From positions 186,001 to 250,000 of the forward strand of contig CAZLCS010000001.1 in the NCBI GenBank assembly GCA_964557955.1: a stretch of 64,000 nucleotides of DNA. The letters run 5' to 3'. Below the pieces are notes generated by a model. The model saw only the letters and a list, made by a program, of their open reading frames with translations, was not told where the DNA came from and made no database searches. The position numbers and the translations under genes were made by a program. Below are positions 43,940 through 53,162 of the stretch, one piece after another (position 1 is the stretch's first letter; the number at the start of each line of letters is the position of its first letter). The DNA is from JALOOX01 sp964557955. GTDB taxonomy: Bacteria > Desulfobacterota > Syntrophobacteria > Syntrophobacterales > Syntrophobacteraceae.

Positions 43940-44008
43940 GACGCAGATTGGAGGCATTTCCGCCTGTACGATTGGATACGGTTCGGCGGGGGACTGGAGA
44001 GAACGACG

Positions 44009-44626
44009 ATGCACATCTCTGACGGGGTGCTTCCTGCACCCGTAACCATTGCAGGTTTTGCCGCGAGCTTTGCCATTGCGGCATGGAGTGTTCGCAGGAC
44101 CGATCCGGAAAAGCTACCCAAAGCTGCAGTGGTGACGTCGGCCTTCTTTGTGGCGTCCCTGATCCATGTCCCAATGGGTCCCACCAGCGTTCATCTGCTG
44201 CTGCCAGGTCTTGTTGGAATTCTCCTGGGGGATGCGGCTTTCGTTTCCATTACCCTGGGAATCGTTTTGCAGAGCTTTCTTTTTCAGTTTGGCGGCATCA
44301 CAGCCATTGGGGCCAACTCCTTCATGATGGGCGTTCCCGCTCTCATGGCCGGGTGGGCCTTTCGGCTTCTCAAGGGGACATCACTCGGTCGGCATATGGC
44401 TGCGGCTGCCGTTGCAGGCGGGGGATGCGTCATCCTGGCAGTGGCCATTCTGGCCGCACTGCTGTATACGGGAGGAGAGGATTTTCTGGGGGTAGCCAAG
44501 ATCGCAGCTCTGGCACATTTGCCTGTCATCGGGATCGAAGGCGCCGTCTCTGCATTTACCGTTTCATTCCTCTTCAAAGTGAAGCCCGATCTGCTGGGAT
44601 TGGATCCGGCCGTGACTTCCTCCTGA
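44009..44626 (+). CDS. Nickel/cobalt ECF substrate-binding membrane subunit NikM/CbiM
   Basis: The 205-residue membrane protein starts with MHISDGVLPAPVT; in NikM and CbiM the free N-terminus and His-2 chelate the metal ion. Other signatures are FFVASLIHVPMGPTSVHLLL and GGITAIGANSFMMGVPAL. It has six or seven helices and is the specificity subunit of a group II ECF transporter. The association with NikK and NikL-type genes favours nickel, but cobalt cannot be excluded. GGAGAG precedes the ATG. Confidence 0.92.
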   Translation: MHISDGVLPAPVTIAGFAASFAIAAWSVRRTDPEKLPKAAVVTSAFFVASLIHVPMGPTSVHLLLPGLVGILLGDAAFVSITLGIVLQSFLFQFGGITAIGANSFMMGVPALMAGWAFRLLKGTSLGRHMAAAAVAGGGCVILAVAILAALLYTGGEDFLGVAKIAALAHLPVIGIEGAVSAFTVSFLFKVKPDLLGLDPAVTSS

Positions 44627-44646
44627 TGGCAATGGGTTGAACGACG

Positions 44647-45576
44647 TTGAGCAGCACCGGCACACTCGAGTTCCCCCTGTACTATCTCTTCCTCCTCCTT
44701 GGAGGACTTGGGGGACTGTGGCTCATCAGCGCCCTGGCGGTTGGGCGTCGAGCCCGTCAGAGTGCTGCCTCGCTGGATGAATCCGAAAAGGATTGGTCTG
44801 TTCCCACTCTGGATTCCCGGGGGCGCAATGAGTCACCCTTTCATCACTGGGACCTGCGCATCAAGATCGTCTCGCTCTTTCTTTTCATCCTTTGTCTCTC
44901 CGGGCTTTCGCAGCCACAAACTGCCTGTCTGGCGCTCATCATTGGGGTTGGCTCCATTGCCGCAGCCCGTCTGCCCCTGCGCCGGTCCCTTCGCCGCATC
45001 TCGGCCATGGCCGCCTTCCTTGGAATGTTCCTTGTCGTGTTGCCGTTGACGGCACCAATCAAGGCAGGAGACACGGTCGTTGTGTTCGAGCACCTCCACT
45101 GGCTGACCTTCAATGTTCGGGGTTTCAATCTGGCGGTGGTCATCGCACTCAAAGCTTCGGCCATCGCTCTGCTCGTCGAGCCCCTTCTCGCTACGGCTCC
45201 CTTCTCATCTTCGGTACAGGCCATGGCTCGCCTCGGGCTGCCGGAGACCATCTGCCAGATGCTCCTCCTGGCCCACCGCTACATTTACGTCTTCCAGCAC
45301 GAAGCGCAACGCATGCATCGAGGGATGCGAGTGCGTGGATTTCGGAAGCGATTCGACCTGGAGACGCTGCGAATCCTGGGCAATTTTCTGGGGATGCTTC
45401 TCGTGAGGAGCTTCGAGCGAACCCAGCGGGTTCATGATGCCATGCTGTCCCGCGGCTACAATGGCAAACTGCTCTGGACGGTCGCATTTCGTGCTACCGG
45501 CACGGATTGGGTGAAGGGCGTCTCGTGGGTGGCGGGAGGGATAGGCCTCCTGGCGCTGGATCGCCTCTGGTTTTGA
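44647..45576 (+). CDS. ECF transporter transmembrane coupling subunit NikQ/CbiQ
   Basis: The 309-residue membrane protein couples ATP hydrolysis to NikM. The canonical CbiQ part begins near residue 66 (DLRIKIVSLFLFILCLSGLS) and contains the coupling-helix motifs MHRGMRVRGFRKRFD and HDAMLSRGYNGKLLW, which contact the ATPases. An N-terminal extension with one helix (LYYLFLLLGGLGGLWLISAL) precedes it. The frame starts with TTG 44647, but the ribosome site is poor and the true start is uncertain. Last gene of the uptake operon, converging with the hydrolase gene after 20 bases. Confidence 0.88.
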   Translation: MSSTGTLEFPLYYLFLLLGGLGGLWLISALAVGRRARQSAASLDESEKDWSVPTLDSRGRNESPFHHWDLRIKIVSLFLFILCLSGLSQPQTACLALIIGVGSIAAARLPLRRSLRRISAMAAFLGMFLVVLPLTAPIKAGDTVVVFEHLHWLTFNVRGFNLAVVIALKASAIALLVEPLLATAPFSSSVQAMARLGLPETICQMLLLAHRYIYVFQHEAQRMHRGMRVRGFRKRFDLETLRILGNFLGMLLVRSFERTQRVHDAMLSRGYNGKLLWTVAFRATGTDWVKGVSWVAGGIGLLALDRLWF

Positions 45577-45596
45577 GCCACTCGGGAGAGGCCGGG

Positions 45597-46481
45597 TCAG
45601 AGCCCATATTCCAAATCAGACGGGCTGTCCTCCCAGTGGGTTGTCCCGCCGCGTCCTTCTTCCCTGAAGACCTCTTCCAGGATTCTGCCCTGCCACGAGG
45701 GGTGAGGTGGGATCTTGAGGAGTTTCGCAAGCGTGGGGGCGGTGTCCAGGACGCTCACCCGGGTGGTGAGCGTGATCCCGTGGCGGATATCCGGCCCCGA
45801 CGCGATCCACGGCACGGTGAGCACCTCGGGCACGGGATCGTGATGGGATCGCTCGACACCCCCGTGATCGCTCATGAGGATCACATGGTAGCGCATGGAT
45901 GATCCGATCCTTTCGATGGCGTCCAGGAGCACGCCGACGGCGCTGTCGGCCGTTTGAACAGCCTTCAGATAGGCGCGTGACATGAATCCATGGTCGTGAC
46001 CCGCAACGTCCGCATTCCCGAGATAGACGAAAGCGAATTCCGGTAAGTAAGTCGTGATATACGCTGCAGATGCCCCGGCAATGTCCAGATCACCATGCGG
46101 AAGGCCCAGGTTGGCCGTGAAGTGCAGGTGGTCCAGCGATCCGGCCGGTGCCAGGTCCCGCAGCGGCTCCCAGTTGCAGAAGACACAAGTCCTTTTCCCC
46201 GCTGCCTTGGCTTTCTCGGTGATCGTGATGGCGCCCGGGAGTGGCATCGGTCGCATGAGGTTTTTGGTGACGCCGTGGTGCTCCGGAGAGAGTGATGTGA
46301 AGATGCTGAAATGAACGGGAAGCGTGGCCGAAGGCGTCACGGTTCGGGCCGAGAGAGTCGAGACTCCGCTCCCCCGCAGGGCGTTGATGTTGGGTACCGC
46401 AGCCTCGGAGAGGGCGTCGGGCCGACACCCGTCGATAACGATGAGAATGGCGCCACGGGATGGAGTGCTCCGGATGTTCAT
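45597..46481 (-). CDS. Alkaline-phosphatase-superfamily hydrolase of the AEP operon
   Basis: The start is ATG 46481 (GGGAGGG upstream), giving 294 residues. Metal and catalytic features follow the nucleotide pyrophosphatase/phosphonoacetate hydrolase pattern: ILIVIDGCRPDAL, the nucleophile Thr in TPSATLPVHFS, HHGVTKN, GNADVAGHDHGF, MSDHGGVERSHHD. It has no signal peptide, so it works in the cytoplasm on a phospho- or phosphonyl compound. It is the last gene of the aminoethylphosphonate operon. PhnA-type phosphonoacetate hydrolase is the closest idea, but its usual partner, phosphonoacetaldehyde dehydrogenase, is absent and PhnX is present, so the substrate is open. Confidence 0.8.
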   Translation of the reverse strand: MNIRSTPSRGAILIVIDGCRPDALSEAAVPNINALRGSGVSTLSARTVTPSATLPVHFSIFTSLSPEHHGVTKNLMRPMPLPGAITITEKAKAAGKRTCVFCNWEPLRDLAPAGSLDHLHFTANLGLPHGDLDIAGASAAYITTYLPEFAFVYLGNADVAGHDHGFMSRAYLKAVQTADSAVGVLLDAIERIGSSMRYHVILMSDHGGVERSHHDPVPEVLTVPWIASGPDIRHGITLTTRVSVLDTAPTLAKLLKIPPHPSWQGRILEEVFREEGRGGTTHWEDSPSDLEYGL

Positions 46482-46632
46482 GGCGCCCTCCCTGGAGAAA
46501 GCGTTTGTCTGAAAAGTGGATTCCCTTTTCATCCGTCGTTTTGACTGCAAGCCCATGGAGGTCCAATTGGGGGGTGGCACGCTCCGCCATGTTGTTCTGA
46601 CTGTTTGGAACCACCTGAGGCAGTATCCCGTT

Positions 46633-47745
46633 TCATGTCCAGTACATGGAGTTCTGGACCGCCCTCACGAGCCGCTTCATGTCCTCGGGGAACACATTCC
46701 CGATGTTGCCGATCCGAAACGTGTCGGCATGAGTCACCTTTCCGGGATAGATCACGAATCCCTCGGCTTTCAGCCGGGAATAGAACGACTTGAACGAGAA
46801 ATCCGGATGCGGAGGATTGAAAAAAGAGGTGATGATGGGGGATCGGCAGGGTTCCGGGAGTAGACACCTGAAGCCCAGCTCCTCCATTCCTTCCACAAGC
46901 ACCCGGTGATTTTCGACGTAGCGCGTATGACGGGCTGCAACGCCGCCCTCTGCGTCGAGCTCGCTCAGGGCTTTGGAGAAGGCTCTCACGACGTGGGTCG
47001 GTGACGTGTATCGCCATTTGCCTCCCTTGTTCTCCATCTCCCGCCATTGCTGAAAGAGATCAAGGCTCAGGGACCGTGCACGCCCCTCGCATTGCTCCAA
47101 ATCCTCCCTTCGGGCGACGACGAACCCGAACCCCGGCACCCCCTGAATGCACTTGTTGGCGCTCGAAATGAGATAGTCGGCTCCGATGACTGCGGTATCC
47201 ATGGGGATGCCCCCGAAGCTGCTCATGGCGTCCACGATGAAGACTTTCCCGTGGGCTTTGGCCAGGCAGCCGATGTCGGCCACGGGGTTGAGCATGCCCG
47301 TGGTGGTTTCGCAGTGGACCACCGCCACATGGGTCAGGTCGGGATGTTTCTTCAGGGCGGATTCCACCCGATCCAGGTCGGGAAATCCTACCTCGCCAAA
47401 GTCGAGCATCACCGTGGGAATCCTGAGGACATGCGTGATGAGGCCGATTCGGTCTCCATAGTGGCCGTTGGCAATGACCAGGATCTTCCCCCATTCCGGC
47501 ACGACGCTGCCAAGGGTGGCTTCCACAGAGAAGGTTCCGCTGCCCTGCATGAGGACGGTGGTGTAGGCGGGCTCGGGGGTTGCCAGGGCCACCAGCTTGG
47601 AGCGAATATCCTGAACGATGCGGTTGTAGTCTTCATCCCAGGTGCACCAGTCGCGCAGCATGGTGGCCTTGACCGACTTTGTTGTAGAAAGAGGACCCGG
47701 GGTGAGCAACAGATAGGGGTTTTCCGGGAGCTCATCGATGTTCAT
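46633..47745 (-). CDS. phnW: 2-aminoethylphosphonate:pyruvate aminotransferase
   Basis: PhnW transfers the amino group of AEP to pyruvate, giving phosphonoacetaldehyde and alanine. The 370-residue product is a class V PLP enzyme: LLTPGPLSTTKSVK at the N-terminus, WCTWDEDYN, LMQGSGTFSVEA, the PLP-Asp region FIVDAMSSFGGIPMD and the Schiff-base Lys in SSANKCIQGVPGFGFV. AAAGGAT precedes the ATG. It starts 12 bases after the PbfA-like gene. Confidence 0.95.
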   Translation of the reverse strand: MNIDELPENPYLLLTPGPLSTTKSVKATMLRDWCTWDEDYNRIVQDIRSKLVALATPEPAYTTVLMQGSGTFSVEATLGSVVPEWGKILVIANGHYGDRIGLITHVLRIPTVMLDFGEVGFPDLDRVESALKKHPDLTHVAVVHCETTTGMLNPVADIGCLAKAHGKVFIVDAMSSFGGIPMDTAVIGADYLISSANKCIQGVPGFGFVVARREDLEQCEGRARSLSLDLFQQWREMENKGGKWRYTSPTHVVRAFSKALSELDAEGGVAARHTRYVENHRVLVEGMEELGFRCLLPEPCRSPIITSFFNPPHPDFSFKSFYSRLKAEGFVIYPGKVTHADTFRIGNIGNVFPEDMKRLVRAVQNSMYWT

Positions 47746-47757
47746 GGGGATCCTTTC

Positions 47758-49245
47758 TCAGTTTTGCGGCAATCCATCGGGGAGTCTCGCTCCGCTTTCG
47801 ACTTCCGTGAGGCTCGCCTCGATGATCTGCATGGCCTTTGCGAGCTCCTCGTCCGAAATGGTGAGGGGCGGAGTCAGGGTAAGCACGTTTCCAGAGGAGA
47901 CCTTGAAGCTCAGGCCTTTGGCCAGGCAGCGGTAGAGGACTTCATCCGCTTCCTCGCGGGCCGCAGCTCCGCCAGGGAGTGTGAGCTCGACCGCCAGCAG
48001 GAGCCCCAGTCCCCGCACATCGCCTATGAGCGGGTGCGATGACTGCATGCCCGTGAATCTCTCAAGCGCCAGTTGCCCTTTTTCCGCGGCCCGCTGCAGC
48101 AGTCTTTCTTCCTCGATGCAGTCGAGGGTGGCCAGGGCTGCGGCGCAGGCCACCGGGTTCTTCTCATGGGTGTAATGCCCCAGGGCGATATCCCCCGCCA
48201 CGTTGAAGGTCTCTCGGGCGATGATGGCCGCCAGTGGGAAGACGCCACCGCCCAGCCCTTTTCCCAGGATCAGAATGTCCGGCACCACATCGAAGCATTC
48301 GCAGGCAAACATGCGCCCCGTCCGGCCCAGGCAGACCGCCGTTTCGTCCAGGATGAGCAGGGCCCCGTGGCGGTCGCAGGCGCTTCGCACGCGCTGCCAG
48401 TAGCCCGGAGGCGGCAGGTCCACCGTCGTGCAGCGGATGGGCTCAGCGATGACCGCCGCCACGTCGCCTTCCTTCTCCAGGACGTATTCCACGAACTCCG
48501 CGCATTTCAGATCGCATTCGGGGCACCCGCCGTGCGGCGCCCACCGACAGCGGAACGGCTCCGCCGGCGGGACATGCTCAGTTCCCGGAAGCAGCGGGCC
48601 GATGCCTGCACGGAACTGCGCATCCCCTCCCACGGAGATGGCGTCGAGCGAGGCCCCGTGAAAGGCGCCCCACATGGAGACGGTTTTGAAACGACCCGTC
48701 ACCACCCGGGCCAGCTTGAGGGCCATTCCCACGGCTGTGGTGCCTCCGGGAGCGAGCAGGACCCGGTTAAGGTCGCCGGGAGCCAGACCGGCCAGCCTGG
48801 AAGCCAGCGCCACAGCCGGTCGATTGGCGTACCTTCGGGGGCAGAAGGAGAGGGTATCCAGTTGATCTTTGACCGTCTGGATGACCTGGGGATTGCAGTA
48901 GCCCACCTGGTGCAGGCTGTTGCCATGAAAATCCAGGAAGGCTCTTCCCTCCAAGTCGAACAGAGTGGCCCCCTCCACACGCTCAAGGACGTTCAGGCAG
49001 GGCGTCGAAAGGGACTGGTGCAGGAAGAACCGGGCGTCCTCTTCCAGCACTTCTCGAGTGGATCCGGAGATGCAGGTCTCGATCCACCATTCCCGGCCCG
49101 GAGACCGGTTGACGTCCCCCTCCGTCGTGGCCAAAGTCTTGTTGGGAGGCATGTCTCCTCCTCGAGAAAGCAGATAAGTTGATGGCTTGGCCGTGCCCAG
49201 CTCCGCCATGCGGGACTTAAGGTGATCATATTCAAGTTTCGTCAT
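47758..49245 (-). CDS. Class III PLP enzyme, probable (R)-1-hydroxy-2-aminoethylphosphonate ammonia-lyase (PbfA-like)
   Basis: The start is ATG 49245 (AGGAAGG upstream), giving 495 residues. It has the class III aminotransferase fold: GNSLHQVGYCNPQVI, SMWGAFHGASLDAIS, the PLP-Asp in GALLILDETAVCLGRTGR and the Schiff-base Lys in ILGKGLGGGVFPLA. A Cys-rich insertion, HGGCPECDLKC, is near residue 245. Between phnX and phnW, such proteins are known (PbfA) to deaminate (R)-1-hydroxy-AEP to phosphonoacetaldehyde, opening the PhnX route to a second substrate. The assignment is by context and fold; a true aminotransferase role is possible. Confidence 0.8.
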   Translation of the reverse strand: MTKLEYDHLKSRMAELGTAKPSTYLLSRGGDMPPNKTLATTEGDVNRSPGREWWIETCISGSTREVLEEDARFFLHQSLSTPCLNVLERVEGATLFDLEGRAFLDFHGNSLHQVGYCNPQVIQTVKDQLDTLSFCPRRYANRPAVALASRLAGLAPGDLNRVLLAPGGTTAVGMALKLARVVTGRFKTVSMWGAFHGASLDAISVGGDAQFRAGIGPLLPGTEHVPPAEPFRCRWAPHGGCPECDLKCAEFVEYVLEKEGDVAAVIAEPIRCTTVDLPPPGYWQRVRSACDRHGALLILDETAVCLGRTGRMFACECFDVVPDILILGKGLGGGVFPLAAIIARETFNVAGDIALGHYTHEKNPVACAAALATLDCIEEERLLQRAAEKGQLALERFTGMQSSHPLIGDVRGLGLLLAVELTLPGGAAAREEADEVLYRCLAKGLSFKVSSGNVLTLTPPLTISDEELAKAMQIIEASLTEVESGARLPDGLPQN

Positions 49246-49362
49246 CCCCGCATCCTTCCTATGAAAAGCCGTGCACAGCATCACTCCCGCGTGTTTCTGG
49301 CGGGGGGCCAGGGTCTTGAGAAACCTGTATTCCCGCCAGTCAGGCCAGGTTCGGTCGCAGAA

Positions 49363-50196
49363 TCAAGGTCGTTCCCCTGATGCCAGCCTGGTGTGGATCG
49401 CCTCGAGCACATCCCGGCACTGGCCGATATCCTCCACCACGTAATGGGCTCCTTCGGCACGGAAGCGGGATGCAATGGCCTCGAGACGAGCGTCGAGCTC
49501 TTCGGTTGACAGGAATTCCACTTCTTTCTGACTTAGCCCCAGGTCGCTCCCGGATTTGGTCAGGGCGACCGTCCACATTCCCGCATTGAGGCCCTCCTGG
49601 ATGTCGCTCACCGTGTCGCCAATCTTCACCATGGCCGCCATGGGATAGACCTCGAGCTCGACGGCGTTACGGTAGCACATGAAAGGAGCGGGTCGTCCCT
49701 GGGGGACATCCGAAGATGTCACCACACAGTCGGGTTGATAGCCCCGGCGGCCCGCCTCAACGGTGAGCACTTCCATGATGGGGCGGGTATAGCCGGTCGA
49801 CGAGCCGATCCTGATTCCGCGGGCTCTGCAGTGTGAAACGAATTCCAGAAGGCCGGGCACTGGGTCTGAATATCTGACGATGGTTTCGACCATGAGGGGC
49901 TCCAGGCTTGCATACATCCTCCGGATATCTTCCTCAGAAATGCCTTCACCCTTACGCTGCCTCCACCTTTCGAGAACGGTGTCCATGCGGCACATGGCAC
50001 GCAGGTGGTCGATCTTCCTGAGCCCCATGGGTTCGCGGGCCTCCTTTGCGGTGACTGACACTCCTTCCCGGTCGAACATCTCGACAAAGGCGCCGACCGG
50101 CCCCATGCAACCGTAATCCACGGCGGTTCCGGCCCAGTCGAGGACGACCGCCCGGAGAGGGCCGCTGTATGACCTGTTTCGAGCGACTGATTCCAT
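49363..50196 (-). CDS. phnX: Phosphonoacetaldehyde hydrolase
   Basis: PhnX cleaves the C-P bond of phosphonoacetaldehyde into acetaldehyde and phosphate. It is a HAD enzyme: the nucleophile Asp in VVLDWAGTAVDYG, the Schiff-base Lys in MGLRKIDHLRAM, GSSTGYTRPIMEV and the acidic KIGDTVSDIQEG. I favour ATG 50196 (AAAGGAA upstream; 277 residues); in-frame starts at 50241 and 50229 would overlap the permease stop. It sits between transporter and PbfA-like genes and performs the last step for both AEP and its hydroxylated form. Confidence 0.94.
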   Translation of the reverse strand: MESVARNRSYSGPLRAVVLDWAGTAVDYGCMGPVGAFVEMFDREGVSVTAKEAREPMGLRKIDHLRAMCRMDTVLERWRQRKGEGISEEDIRRMYASLEPLMVETIVRYSDPVPGLLEFVSHCRARGIRIGSSTGYTRPIMEVLTVEAGRRGYQPDCVVTSSDVPQGRPAPFMCYRNAVELEVYPMAAMVKIGDTVSDIQEGLNAGMWTVALTKSGSDLGLSQKEVEFLSTEELDARLEAIASRFRAEGAHYVVEDIGQCRDVLEAIHTRLASGERP

Positions 50197-50225
50197 GGAC
50201 ACCCGTTCCTTTGCATCCCAGAGGG

Positions 50226-51971
50226 TCATCTTCTGGCCCATTCCTGGGTTCGCCTCTGAACCCCTCCATTGATGAAACCGTAGATGCAGCGCACCAGAAT
50301 ATTCACGCCGACGATGAGCATCGCCATGGCAGCGGCTGGAGCGATGTCCCCCGCGTCATCCATATTGGCCACAGCAACGGATGCCAGCGGGATATCCGCG
50401 CTGTAGAGAAATATCACCGCCGAGACCGTGGCCATGGAGTTGACGAAACAGTAAATCGCGATTTCGAGTGTGGCTGGGAGGCAGACCGGCACAGTCACGC
50501 GGACAAAGGTCCTGTAGAACGGGACTCCCATGGACTCGGAGACGGTTTCGAATTCCCGGTCCAGTTGCTTGAGAGCCGTCGTGGCCGTGAGGAAGCTCAC
50601 CGTGTAAAAATGGACCACATTGCTCAGCACCAGGATTCCCATGGTGCCGTAGAGCGTGTTGAAGGGGTTGGGAATGTCCCATCCCATAACGGACCAGGAC
50701 GGCGTGTTGAAGAAGAAAATGTAGCTCAGGCCGATCACCATTCCGGGCAGGGCCAGGGGAACCAGCGAGAGCATGTAGGAGACCTGGCGCAGCGTCCTCA
50801 TTCCTCGGCTTTTCTCAATCAGGTAAGCGGACCCGAAGGTCATCACCGTTCCCAGTACCGCAGAATAGAAGCTCATGCGGATGCTGTTGAACAGGGACCC
50901 GATGCCTCCTCCGCCCATCTTGCTGAAATTGTAGTGGTCCAGTCCCAGAGAAAGGTTGTAGGGCCAGACCTTGACGAGGGAGGCGAAAAGCGCCGTTCCA
51001 TAGAACCCCAGGATGCCGAGGGCCACAGCGGAGCAGAAAGCCAGCGCCAGGATGTCACGAATCCCCGAAGGTTTGGGGACGAGCGGTACGGATCGGGCTG
51101 TCAGCGCTGAAAACTGCCGTCTCTGGCAGATGCGATCCGCCACGAAGGAGATGACGGTGGGAACCAGGAGAACGGAGCTCACCACGGCTCCCATGATGAA
51201 ATTCTGCTGGCCGATGACCTGCTTGTAGATATCCGTTGCGAGCACGTTGTATTGTCCGCCGACGACCTTGGGCGCGCCGAAGTCCGTAAACGCCAGAATG
51301 AAGCAGACGAAGAAGGTGCTGAGGAGTCCGAACTTGATGCCGGGCAGCGTGATGGTGAAAAAGGTCCTGAACGGAGTGGCACCAAGGGATTCTGAGGCTT
51401 CATAGAGGCGGGCATCCGTCATCCGCAGGGCCACGGAGAGAATGAGGACGGCTTGGGGGAATGTATAGAGAATCTCGGCGAAAATGATCCCGAAAGGCCC
51501 GTAAAGCTCGACGGGGACGCCCGGGATACGCCCGAAGAATCCCTGGGAGATGAGCCCTTTCTTGCCAAAGAGATAAACCAGTGCGATCCCGTTGAGCAGC
51601 GTGGGCGCAAAGAGGGGCGTCATGACGACGCCCTGAAAAAAGGCTTTGAAAGGCATGCAGGTTCGAGTCAGGGCATAGGCGAACAGGAAGCCCAGAGTGG
51701 TGGATCCCGCAGTCGTCAGCGTGGAAACGCAAAGACTGTTGGTGAGGGAAGAGGAGAGGGCGGGGGTGCGGAAGTAGACCAGGTAGTTCGAAAGTCCTGC
51801 AAACTCTCCATCCGCCGTCAGGAAGCTCTTCCAAAGGAGCTGGGCCAGGGGAAGAAGGACGCAGCAGACCATCCAAATGCATGAGAACATGATCAGGGCG
51901 CGGCGGAGCCAGGCATCGACGTCCAGGGTCCAGGTGGAGGGGCTGTCTGAAGAGTCTGTTCTGCTCAGCAT
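50226..51971 (-). CDS. AEP ABC transporter permease, two fused domains
   Basis: The 581-residue membrane protein has two binding-protein-dependent permease domains in tandem, each with an EAA-type loop: ASESLGATPFRTFFTITLPG in the first, SESMGVPFYRTFVRVTVPV in the second. About twelve helices are expected. This fused form is typical of one AEP transporter type (PhnU2) in which a single polypeptide replaces PhnU and PhnV. It stands between the ATPase and phnX genes with only 18 bases to the former. Confidence 0.9.
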   Translation of the reverse strand: MLSRTDSSDSPSTWTLDVDAWLRRALIMFSCIWMVCCVLLPLAQLLWKSFLTADGEFAGLSNYLVYFRTPALSSSLTNSLCVSTLTTAGSTTLGFLFAYALTRTCMPFKAFFQGVVMTPLFAPTLLNGIALVYLFGKKGLISQGFFGRIPGVPVELYGPFGIIFAEILYTFPQAVLILSVALRMTDARLYEASESLGATPFRTFFTITLPGIKFGLLSTFFVCFILAFTDFGAPKVVGGQYNVLATDIYKQVIGQQNFIMGAVVSSVLLVPTVISFVADRICQRRQFSALTARSVPLVPKPSGIRDILALAFCSAVALGILGFYGTALFASLVKVWPYNLSLGLDHYNFSKMGGGGIGSLFNSIRMSFYSAVLGTVMTFGSAYLIEKSRGMRTLRQVSYMLSLVPLALPGMVIGLSYIFFFNTPSWSVMGWDIPNPFNTLYGTMGILVLSNVVHFYTVSFLTATTALKQLDREFETVSESMGVPFYRTFVRVTVPVCLPATLEIAIYCFVNSMATVSAVIFLYSADIPLASVAVANMDDAGDIAPAAAMAMLIVGVNILVRCIYGFINGGVQRRTQEWARR

Positions 51972-51989
51972 GGGGATCCGGCACGCCGT

Positions 51990-53096
51990 TCAGGCGGCAT
52001 AGACCAGGAGTCGATCCGTCGGAAGATCGATGTGGATGCGGGACTTCTCGCGTATCCGGAGCTTTCGGACTTTCTCGGCTGCTACGTCTGCCTCAATGGC
52101 GGAGATTTCGGCCTCGTCCAGCAGGAGATTCATCTCCACGCGGTAGTTAGCGCCGCGATACTCAAGGCGACTCACTTCCGCCGTCAGCAGATTCCTGGAT
52201 GCTTCGCCGTTCTGGCGAATCAGGATGTCTTCGGGTCGAATGGCGAGAGTGGCCGGTGATCCTTCAGGAACCGGGTTCGACTCCTCCACGAGAAGCCTCA
52301 GGCTGCCCTTGCGAAAGACACGGGGGGACTCCTTCACGGCGTCCCGAATGAAATTCATGGAGCCGATGAAGGAGGCCACGAAAGGGCTTGCCGGCTTGCT
52401 GTAGATTTCGTCCGGTGAACCGGCCTGGAGCACACATCCTCGATCCATGACCAGGATGCGATCGGCCATGGCCAGGGCTTCCTCCTGGTCGTGGGTGACC
52501 ATGATGGTGGTCAGCCCCAACCGCTGCTGGAGAGACCGAACCTCCATGCGTAGCCTGGCCCTGACCTGAGCGTCCAGAGCGGAAAGCGGCTCGTCGAGGA
52601 GGAGCACAGCGGGTGAGGGAGCGATGGCTCGGGCCAGGGCGACCCTCTGCTGTTGCCCCCCCGAAAGCTGTGAGGGGAACTTGCGATCCTGCCCTTCAAG
52701 ACCCACCAGAGCCAACAGCTCCTCGACGCGCTCTTTCAACTGGGATTTTCCGTAACCCCTGGTCTGGAGGCCGTAGGCAATGTTCTGGGCTGCGGTGAGA
52801 TTCGGGAAGAGGGCATAAGATTGAAAGACAATCCCCACATTTCTGTTGGATACCGGCAAATGGGAGACGTCGCGCCCGTCCAGGAAGACCTCGCCGCCGT
52901 CTGGCCTCTCCAGCCCGGCAACGGCTCGAAGCAGCGTGGTCTTCCCACAACCGCTCGGTCCCAGAATGCAGAGGAGCTCCCCGCGATTCTGGGCAAAGGA
53001 GACTCCGTCCAGCGCTTTGAAACGTCCAAAACGCTTGGAGACGTTCTGGACCCGCAGGTATTCCACTGGCGTCTTCGATAGAATACACTCTGTCAT
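51990..53096 (-). CDS. AEP ABC transporter ATP-binding protein (PhnT-type)
   Basis: ATPase of 368 residues from ATG 53096 (AAGGAAG upstream). Walker A GPSGCGKTTLLRAVAG (near 46), signature LSGGQQQRVALARA, Walker B VLLLDEPLSALDA and the switch HDQEEA are intact, and a C-terminal TOBE-like domain begins near residue 245 (FIGSMNFI, LAIRPEDI). It energises the fused permease encoded next. Confidence 0.93.
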   Translation of the reverse strand: MTECILSKTPVEYLRVQNVSKRFGRFKALDGVSFAQNRGELLCILGPSGCGKTTLLRAVAGLERPDGGEVFLDGRDVSHLPVSNRNVGIVFQSYALFPNLTAAQNIAYGLQTRGYGKSQLKERVEELLALVGLEGQDRKFPSQLSGGQQQRVALARAIAPSPAVLLLDEPLSALDAQVRARLRMEVRSLQQRLGLTTIMVTHDQEEALAMADRILVMDRGCVLQAGSPDEIYSKPASPFVASFIGSMNFIRDAVKESPRVFRKGSLRLLVEESNPVPEGSPATLAIRPEDILIRQNGEASRNLLTAEVSRLEYRGANYRVEMNLLLDEAEISAIEADVAAEKVRKLRIREKSRIHIDLPTDRLLVYAA

Positions 53097-53162
53097 AGTT
53101 GTCTTCCTTGCGGGGCGCAAAGTCCAATCCCTCGACAGCAGGAGGTCTTTGAGGTCGAGGGA

